64,000 bases of DNA from CmP2 sp052084925 (GTDB lineage: Bacteria; Actinomycetota; Actinomycetes; Actinomycetales; Micrococcaceae), in the NCBI GenBank assembly GCA_052084925.1, contig JBQDEV010000008.1, positions 1 through 64,000 on the forward strand, written 5' to 3'. The notes under the pieces were generated by a model. That model made no database searches, was not told the DNA's origin, and saw nothing but the letters and a program-made list of their open reading frames with translations. Made by a program: the position numbers and the translations under genes. The stretch's first letter is position 1. Each line of letters starts with the position of its first letter. Shown piece after piece: positions 58,332-64,000 of the stretch.

Positions 58332-59345
58332 ATGATGAACCTTGCTGTGCGACGCGCCTGCGTCACCGTCGCCGCCGCCGCTGTACTCCTGACCGGCTGC
58401 AGCGCCGATACTCCGGCGGATGACGGCTCCGCTGGCGCCGAGGAGACCACGCAGGCCTCCTCGGAGACCCGCACGGTCGAGACCGCTCAGGGCACCGTGG
58501 ACGTGCCGACCGATCCGCAGCGGGTGGTCTCACTGAACTATTCCCTGACGGGGTACCTCTTCAACCTGGACCTGCCCGTCATCGCCACCACCTCTCGCGA
58601 CTTCGACTATGACGGCAGCTTCCCCGAGGAATGGGCGGACGCCGCCGCAACCGAGAACACCGAGTGGCTGACCTGGTCCGCCGATGGTTTCGACCTCGAG
58701 GCCATTCTGGAGGCCGACCCCGATGTGATCATCGCCGGTGGGCTCGGATTCCCCCAGGGACTCGCGGTTGATGCCTACGATGAGCTCTCCAAGATCGCGC
58801 CCACGGTGATCGTCGACGCGGAGCTGGAGCCGTGGCAGGAGCAGCTCGAGTTCCTGGCCGTCGACGTCTTCGATGACGCCGATACATTCTCCGCACTGAG
58901 CCAGAGCTACGACGAGCGCGTGGACGAGGTCGCCGCGAACATCACTGCCCCGGAGGGGGAGGCCGTCTACGTCTCCTTCACCGGCGATTCCCAGCCCTAC
59001 GTCATCATCGAGGACAGCGGCTTGCCGCAGGAAATGGAGAAGCTCGGCATCGAGGCCGCCCCCCTGTATGCGGAGGGGGACTTCGAGCCCTATGCCCCGG
59101 GTGGGGATATGTTCACCCTCTCGAGTGAGGAAGTGGGATCCACGCTGACCCAGCCCACGATGTTCGTCATGGGGTTCAACGCAGACACCACCGATGTGGA
59201 GACCCTGTCCGAGAATCCGGTCTACGCCTCGTTGCCGGCCTTCTCCTCGGGTCAGGCCTACGACCTGCCGTACTGGGCCGTCCGCGGCAACTACGATGAA
59301 GCCATGGCGACCCTGGATGTCATCGAGGAACTGTTCGGCTCATGA
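58332..59345 (+). CDS. Siderophore ABC transporter substrate-binding lipoprotein (FecB/FepB type)
   Basis: The 337-residue lipoprotein has a lipobox (LLTGC), a Ser/Glu/Thr linker, then VDVPTDPQRVVSLNYSLTGYLF, the typical start of the class III binding fold, the long inter-lobe helix region LEAILEADPDVIIAGG, and the Glu in LEPWQEQLEFL. GGAGGA lies before ATG 58332. It is followed, with a 4-base overlap (ATGA), by the reductase fusion. It should deliver a ferric siderophore to the FecCD permeases divergently encoded at 55273-57380. Confidence 0.92.
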   Translation: MMNLAVRRACVTVAAAAVLLTGCSADTPADDGSAGAEETTQASSETRTVETAQGTVDVPTDPQRVVSLNYSLTGYLFNLDLPVIATTSRDFDYDGSFPEEWADAAATENTEWLTWSADGFDLEAILEADPDVIIAGGLGFPQGLAVDAYDELSKIAPTVIVDAELEPWQEQLEFLAVDVFDDADTFSALSQSYDERVDEVAANITAPEGEAVYVSFTGDSQPYVIIEDSGLPQEMEKLGIEAAPLYAEGDFEPYAPGGDMFTLSSEEVGSTLTQPTMFVMGFNADTTDVETLSENPVYASLPAFSSGQAYDLPYWAVRGNYDEAMATLDVIEELFGS

Positions 59346-61102
59346 CGCGACGCGGCCTGGTCACCCACCCTCTGGTCCTGCGCAACGTGCAAGTGCGACG
59401 CGTCGCCGACGTCACGCCGAGCATGCGACGCATCACCGTCGGTGGGCCGCAGCTCGGCTCCTTCGAAGCAGCTGGCCGCAGGCAACCGGAATTCGCCTCG
59501 CCCGCGTTCGACGATCACATCAAGCTGATCTTCGCCGAGAACGCACCCGTCGCCGACGTGCTTCCGGAGCAGCTTCCCTACGGCATCGAATGGACGCGCA
59601 CCGAGCATCGCCTCGGTCGCGACTACACGCCCCGCCGCGTAGATGGCGAGGCTCAGGAACTGGACCTCGACTTCGTCCTCGGCCACGACGGCCCGGCCTC
59701 CCGATGGGCGAACAACGCCGCCCCGGGGGATGAACTGTGGTTCGTGGGTCCGAAGTCATCGACGGTGCTACCCGAGGATCTGGACTGGATTGTGTTGCTC
59801 GGGGATGAGACGGCGCTTCCGGCCGTGACACGCTTCCTGGAAGAGCGACCCACCGCGGCCCGGGTGATCTGTCATCTCTTCGTCCGCGACGCCACCGCGG
59901 AACAGCCACTGGCGGCCGGACCCGAGGATACGGTGACCTGGCATCATCGGCTCGACGACGCCGGCCTTGTAGAAGCGCTGCAGTCCTTGGATCTCCCTCC
60001 GGGAGAGGGGTACGTGTGGGCTGCCGCGGAGAGCTCGGCGCTTATCCCCGTGCGCCGGTACCTGACCCGTGACCTGGGCATGCCGCGCGACCGGCTCAAT
60101 ATCACCGGGTACTGGCATCATCACGTCTCCGCACAACCCGCTTCCGCCACGGCAAAAGCAACGCACGTCGAGAACGTCGAGCCTTCGGCCGCCCTGCCCG
60201 ATCTCACTGAGGTCACTCGCTGGTTCACCCTCCGCAGCGCCGTGCAGGTCGGACTGATTGATGCCCTCGCCACCCCGAACACGCAGACCTCGGCCCGGCT
60301 CGGTGCGGCTCTCGGCGTCCCTGTCGACCGACTTGAGCTGGTGCTCTCGGCTCTCGAGGAACAGCAGATCCTCCAACGCGACCACGATCAGTGGGAACTC
60401 ACCGCGCTGGGTCGCACCGTGGTCGACGACGAGCACTTGCGCGAGGATTTCGTCGGGTTCGAAGCTCATCAGACGCTCGCCCTACAGGCCCTGCCCGACG
60501 TCTTGAGTCGCCCTGGAGCGAGTGCCTGGGAACTCTGGTTTGGCACCAGCCTGACGCAGCAGTCTGCTGAGGATCCCGAGTTGCAGCAGGAGGCGGACGA
60601 GCACGCTGAGCAGCTGCACTACGTTTTGGACGCCCTCTTCGATCAGCCATGGTGGTCGACGGTCTCCCATACCGGGCTGCTCGGTTTCGGAACGGTGCCG
60701 CTGCAGGAGATTGTCCGACAGCGGGGGCTGGGCGGAACGGTCGAGATTCTGGATCGGGGCGCCCCCTCGGCGACGTCGCACCGTCGCTACGACGTCATCG
60801 TGTCCTCCCTGAGCTGGTCGCAGAGCACCGACGCAGAGCTCGTTGCTTCCTTTCCGACGTGGATCGGATCAGCCGACCGTTTCGTGATTCTGGAGTCTCT
60901 ACGTCCGGACGCACTCGCCCCACGCCCCGCCGCGTTGGATTTGGGTCGGCTGGTGGTCACAGGCGCTCCGCCGCGACGCAGAGAGGACTTCGAAGAGCTC
61001 GCCGGACGCCATGGATTCGCGCTCGAGGCTGCGGTTCCCCTCGGCTGGGGTTTCGAGGCCCTCGTCCTGCGGGCCGCGGAGGATCAGACCCCTGCTGGCT
61101 AG
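59342..61102 (+). CDS. Siderophore-interacting ferric reductase fused to a methyltransferase-like domain
   Basis: The 586-residue protein is a fusion. Residues 1 to about 270 are a siderophore-interacting (SIP/ViuB) flavoreductase: YTPRRVD for FAD, GPASRWANNAAPGDELWFVGPKSS, LLGDETALPAV, and YVWAAAESSALIPVRRYL ending NITGYWHH. Residues about 285-586 resemble O-methyltransferase family 2: a winged-helix dimer domain (SAVQVGLIDALATPNTQTSARLGAALGV, in part, and WELTALGRTV), then a Rossmann-like part in which the SAM loop is degenerate (HTGLLGFGTVPL) and YDVIVSSLSWSQ replaces the usual acceptor region. The reductase should release iron from the siderophore; the second half may bind or modify it, or only pair subunits. 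Confidence 0.88.
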   Translation: MTRRGLVTHPLVLRNVQVRRVADVTPSMRRITVGGPQLGSFEAAGRRQPEFASPAFDDHIKLIFAENAPVADVLPEQLPYGIEWTRTEHRLGRDYTPRRVDGEAQELDLDFVLGHDGPASRWANNAAPGDELWFVGPKSSTVLPEDLDWIVLLGDETALPAVTRFLEERPTAARVICHLFVRDATAEQPLAAGPEDTVTWHHRLDDAGLVEALQSLDLPPGEGYVWAAAESSALIPVRRYLTRDLGMPRDRLNITGYWHHHVSAQPASATAKATHVENVEPSAALPDLTEVTRWFTLRSAVQVGLIDALATPNTQTSARLGAALGVPVDRLELVLSALEEQQILQRDHDQWELTALGRTVVDDEHLREDFVGFEAHQTLALQALPDVLSRPGASAWELWFGTSLTQQSAEDPELQQEADEHAEQLHYVLDALFDQPWWSTVSHTGLLGFGTVPLQEIVRQRGLGGTVEILDRGAPSATSHRRYDVIVSSLSWSQSTDAELVASFPTWIGSADRFVILESLRPDALAPRPAALDLGRLVVTGAPPRRREDFEELAGRHGFALEAAVPLGWGFEALVLRAAEDQTPAG

Positions 61103-61139
61103 GGCGCTGTGATGAGATGGTGTCAACGAAGGAGGCACC

Positions 61140-62060
61140 ATGAGCTCAGCATCGTCGAGACCCTCGACACCGTCATCACCTCGACCTCACCAGGTACTGC
61201 TGTTGGGGTTCGGGGCGATTGGCCGTCAGTTGGCTGCCGAGCTGCGCCCGGAACGTGAGTCCGGGCGTATCCAGCTGAGCGCGGTGGTGCGCGACGTCGA
61301 GGCTCACCGTCGGCGCGGCGATCATGGGGTGGACCTGTTCCCCGGTGCCACCGATGGGCAGTGGCAGTCGGCTCTGGACGACGCCGATGTGGTGGTGGAG
61401 TGCGCCGGGGTCGCCCCTGCCCGGCTCCGCGGTCCCGAGGTGATCGCCGCCGACCGGGATCTGGTGCTGACCTCGGTGGGTGCCCTCGCTAACGCCGACG
61501 CCGCCCGGGACCTGCTGGGCGGCCCGGGGCGGCTGTGGGTCACTCACGGGGCGATCGGCGGTTTCGACGTGCTCGCTTCGGCAGCGCAGGCGGGTGGGTT
61601 GGATGCGGTGCGTATCCGCACTCGGAAGCTGGCGTCGTCGCTGGTCCGCCCGTGGATGGAGGCGGAGCAGACCGCGCGGCTGGAGCGCCTCACCCCGGGC
61701 GAGGATCCGGTGACCGTGTTCTCGGGTCATCCTGCTGAGGCCATCGAGCTGTTTCCGGGCAATGTCAATGTGGCGGTGGCCCTGGCCTGGGCCACCCGCG
61801 GCGGGTTCCCCGGTGACGACGCCACGCAACTGGCGGCGTCGTTGACTCGGGTCGAGGTGGAGTTACTGGCCGATCCCAGTGCCGAGTTGAGTGCACACGA
61901 GGTGTCAGCCTCGGGTCCGGAGGGTCGGTTCCGGTTCAGTTTCGAGTCGGCGCCGAGCCCGGAGAATCCGAAGACCTCCGGGCTCACCGCCCTCTCGGTG
62001 GCGCATACTCTGCGCGCCGCCCTGGATCACCGCAGTTCGGTTACCGGCACGAATTCGTAG
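61140..62060 (+). CDS. nadX: Aspartate dehydrogenase-like NAD(P) enzyme
   Basis: The 306-residue protein has VLLLGFGAIGRQLA for the cofactor, VVVECAGVAPARL, THGAIGGFDVLASAAQAGGLDAVRIRTRK, IELFPGNVNVAVALAWAT and the C-terminal NPKTSGLTALSVAHTLR. These are the conserved segments of the L-aspartate dehydrogenase (NadX, DUF108) family, including the catalytic His region near IELFPGN. It may feed iminoaspartate to NAD synthesis or deaminate aspartate; no nadA or nadC is near. GGAGG lies before the ATG. Its last 34 bases overlap the convergent DUF2334 gene. Confidence 0.87.
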   Translation: MSSASSRPSTPSSPRPHQVLLLGFGAIGRQLAAELRPERESGRIQLSAVVRDVEAHRRRGDHGVDLFPGATDGQWQSALDDADVVVECAGVAPARLRGPEVIAADRDLVLTSVGALANADAARDLLGGPGRLWVTHGAIGGFDVLASAAQAGGLDAVRIRTRKLASSLVRPWMEAEQTARLERLTPGEDPVTVFSGHPAEAIELFPGNVNVAVALAWATRGGFPGDDATQLAASLTRVEVELLADPSAELSAHEVSASGPEGRFRFSFESAPSPENPKTSGLTALSVAHTLRAALDHRSSVTGTNS

Positions 62061-63802
62061 TCCATCTCTTTTAGCCCGTCGACCATCTCGCGCAGGTAGT
62101 CGTGATTCAGGAACGGGTGGAAGTAGAAGCTGGCCGTGGATTCGCGCACCACGAGGTTGTTCTCGGCGCGCTGCAGCAGAGATGACGGCGGCCGCGGGTC
62201 GTGGTTGTTCTGCTGCACCTCGGTGACGTTCTCGATGTTCTCCGGGTAGACGGTGGAACCGTAAATGTCCTTTACGGAGTACGGGAACACCTGGCTGACG
62301 CTGTGCTCCGGGGTGATCTCACCGTGGGAGATGGAGCCGCCATAGTATTCGACCTGCTCGTAGCGTGCGTCGTACTCTTCAGCCATGGCCAGGTAGGAGT
62401 TGATGGATCCCGAGTAGTGCGGGGTCTCGAAGACGGTGGGCTCGCCCAGGCCAGCCTCGATCATGATCTCTTTGCCGCGCTCCATGCGGGCCTTGTGGTC
62501 TTCGATGGAGTCGGCGGCCACGGGGCCGAGCTTGCGGATCCAGGAATCCTGTTGGCATTCCTCCCACTCGTAAGGCGGTTCCTCGGTGGCCGAGCAGCGG
62601 TGCGCGTAGAACTCGTAGTCCTCGCCCGAGCGCACCGAGTAGGGATTGCGATCCGAGGAGTACTGGTGGGTGGTGCCGTGCTGAATGAGGGTGCCGCCGC
62701 GCTCCTGCATGTATTTCAGTGCCTCAACGACGTCGGGTGAATCCAGCAGGGAGAGCCCGTAGTAGGCGTCTTCGTCCGGGGTGGTGTCCACCATCACGGG
62801 CACGACGGCGACCTGGAACGGCACGCCCTCCTCCGAGAGGTAGTCGGCGATATCGCGCAGGTGCTCGGGGTTGGCTTCGGGACCCACATCCTCGAAGCGC
62901 ACCGAAGCCTGGCGCACCGGTTCGGCGTCGGAATCGAGCAGGTCGTAGTAGAGGTCAGCGTAGATCGTGTAGAGCCCGTTGGTGTTCAGGTAGTGGAACG
63001 GGATCTCGGTGACCACGGTGAGGTTGTCGGAGCGGAAAATCCAGGGCGCACTCGTCTCATCGAGTCCCTCGGCACACACCACTGCCTCGTCCTCGTGGTG
63101 GCAGTATCCGGTGGCCAGCACCTCAACCTCATCGGAAAGTTCGCGGGGCACATTGACGGATCCGCCGGTCTGGATCTCGCGGGTGACAGTGCGGTCCTCG
63201 TAGTCGAGCTCGTCCACGACGGTTCCGTCAACGGCGACCCGGTTCATCGGGTCCCAGCCGTACTGGTTGGCGAAGGCGATGCCTGCTTCGGCGTCACGGT
63301 CGGCGAGCTGGGAGACGTTGTAGCCCAGCCACATCACGGGCACCTCACCGGCGCGCACGTCGTCGAGTAGGGCGGTCGGCGTTTCGGTGGAGTAGCTGGC
63401 GCCCACGTAGATCATCGCGTCGTAGTCGTTGATCTCCCCGGCCTCGTAGTCGTCGAGCTGGCGGATCTGGACCATGCCGAAATGGGTGGCGAGATTGGCC
63501 GCGAGGATGGCGTGTATGTCGGCACCGACCTCATCGGGAGCGTCTTCGTCGTAGACCACCAGGGTCTCGGCGCCGCCCTCGTTGCCGTAGCGGGTGTCGA
63601 GGATCGGGCTGTCGTCCTCGGCGGCGACCCCGGCGGGCACATCCTCGATGAATTCGTGGGTGAGCGTGGACCCTTCGAAGGGCACGAGGCTGTCATCGGT
63701 GACCCAAAAGACCGCCCCGACGATGAGGACGGGGACGAGCAGGGCGGCGAAGATCCACCCGAATTTGGCTTTGCGTGAGAGTCGATATGACGGGCTGTCC
63801 AT
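62027..63802 (-). CDS. DUF2334 polysaccharide deacetylase-like membrane protein
   Basis: The 591-residue protein has one N-terminal transmembrane helix (about 14-35) and a large extracytoplasmic part. The first half (about 80-260) looks like a Rossmann-type segment (ETLVVYDEDA, MIYVGASYS), the second half (about 310-591) is the DUF2334 deacetylase-like barrel: SVRFEDVGPEANPEHLRDIADYLSEEGVPFQVAVVP (in part), GTLIQHGTTHQY with the metal His pair, TVFETPHYSGS and SFYFHPFLN. It may act on an exopolysaccharide; a further secreted protein is encoded upstream. Confidence 0.9.
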   Translation of the reverse strand: MDSPSYRLSRKAKFGWIFAALLVPVLIVGAVFWVTDDSLVPFEGSTLTHEFIEDVPAGVAAEDDSPILDTRYGNEGGAETLVVYDEDAPDEVGADIHAILAANLATHFGMVQIRQLDDYEAGEINDYDAMIYVGASYSTETPTALLDDVRAGEVPVMWLGYNVSQLADRDAEAGIAFANQYGWDPMNRVAVDGTVVDELDYEDRTVTREIQTGGSVNVPRELSDEVEVLATGYCHHEDEAVVCAEGLDETSAPWIFRSDNLTVVTEIPFHYLNTNGLYTIYADLYYDLLDSDAEPVRQASVRFEDVGPEANPEHLRDIADYLSEEGVPFQVAVVPVMVDTTPDEDAYYGLSLLDSPDVVEALKYMQERGGTLIQHGTTHQYSSDRNPYSVRSGEDYEFYAHRCSATEEPPYEWEECQQDSWIRKLGPVAADSIEDHKARMERGKEIMIEAGLGEPTVFETPHYSGSINSYLAMAEEYDARYEQVEYYGGSISHGEITPEHSVSQVFPYSVKDIYGSTVYPENIENVTEVQQNNHDPRPPSSLLQRAENNLVVRESTASFYFHPFLNHDYLREMVDGLKEMDYEFVPVTELR

Positions 63803-63872
63803 GGTGTTCTATCTGTCCTTGAGGTCTGGGGAGGGCACGGTGGGGTGCGGTGGTGGACCGGGGCGGCTCGGA

Positions 63873-64000
63873 TCAGGAGCGGGCGCAGTCGGGTAGGTCG
63901 AAGTCGGAGAAGCGGACGCGGGCGTCCTCCGTGTAGAGGCCGATGCTGCCGTTGAGGTAGGGCTGATCCTCGTCGGTGTAGGTGACCAGTTCCTCCCCGT
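63873..64000 (-). CDS. C-terminal end of a secreted concanavalin-like (DUF1080/LamG type) protein
   Basis: Only the last 41 codons are in the window, read on the minus strand: EELVTYTDEDQPYLNGSIGLYTEDARVRFSDFDL, in part, ending DCARS. The pattern D-x-x-P-Y-x-x-G-x-I-G-L-Y-x-x-x-x-x-V-x-F-x-x-F is the last two strands of the beta-sandwich found in DUF1080 and related glycan-binding or glycoside-hydrolase proteins. It lies 70 bases upstream of the DUF2334 gene on the same strand, so both are probably one operon. Confidence 0.7.
   Translation of the reverse strand, partial: GEELVTYTDEDQPYLNGSIGLYTEDARVRFSDFDLPDCARS

Overview
The window is high-GC, with a dense gene layout, ATGA/GTGA start-stop overlaps, several probable leaderless TANNNT-to-ATG starts, LPDTG and LAVTG wall-sorting signals, a LysE/LysG pair and Mrx/DtxR-type metal biology. 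This points to an Actinomycetota chromosome, most likely Micrococcales (Brevibacterium-like is a guess). No rRNA, tRNA, CRISPR, transposase or phage gene was seen.

Layout. 1-6.9 kb: the 5' part of a large secreted choice-of-anchor G type protein, then a cell-surface cluster (TasA/camelysin-like protein, SipW-type signal peptidase, LAVTG-anchored protein, second alternate-signal protein) bracketed by two related LuxR-type response regulators. 7-13 kb: MacB/FtsX-type ABC exporter, universal stress protein, NRAMP-type transporter with non-canonical ligand motifs, VOC protein. 13-44 kb: a catabolic island with five SDR-like or MDR oxidoreductases (one frameshifted), a metallo-beta-lactamase-fold lactonase-like hydrolase, a CMD-family protein, two VOC proteins, a semialdehyde-type ALDH, a fused E1alpha/beta 2-oxoacid or acyloin dehydrogenase with its E2, a DctPQM TRAP transporter with two binding proteins, two hot-dog thioesterases, two glutaryl-CoA-dehydrogenase-like enzymes, a CaiB-type CoA-transferase, a TAXI-TRAP transporter, enoyl-CoA hydratase and 3-hydroxyacyl-CoA dehydrogenase, and three mutually similar LysR regulators. 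44-48.7 kb: atypical SDR, AztD-like zinc chaperone under a Zur-like operator, Nudix hydrolase, LysE exporter with its regulator. 48.7-51.8 kb: a second SipW/TasA-like/LPDTG cluster in the same gene order as the first. 52-64 kb: alcohol dehydrogenase, VOC fusion, DUF368 lipid-carrier translocase, siderophore uptake genes (AraC regulator, two FecCD permeases, binding protein, reductase-methyltransferase fusion), aspartate dehydrogenase-like protein, DUF2334 deacetylase-like protein, and the end of a further secreted protein.

How it fits together. The right half of the catabolic island encodes a complete path from a C5 dicarboxylate to acetoacetyl-CoA: CoA transfer, glutaryl-CoA dehydrogenase, hydratase, 3-hydroxybutyryl-CoA dehydrogenase, with two TRAP importers. 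The left half looks like a feeder route (lactone opening, alcohol and aldehyde oxidation, thiamine-dependent cleavage) whose substrate I cannot name. Both halves carry a shared upstream element, ATCAATA-N14-TATTRGAC, at five or more promoters, and three LysR paralogues sit among them, which suggests one regulon. This element and the doubled SipW/TasA-like clusters are the most interesting signals in the window.
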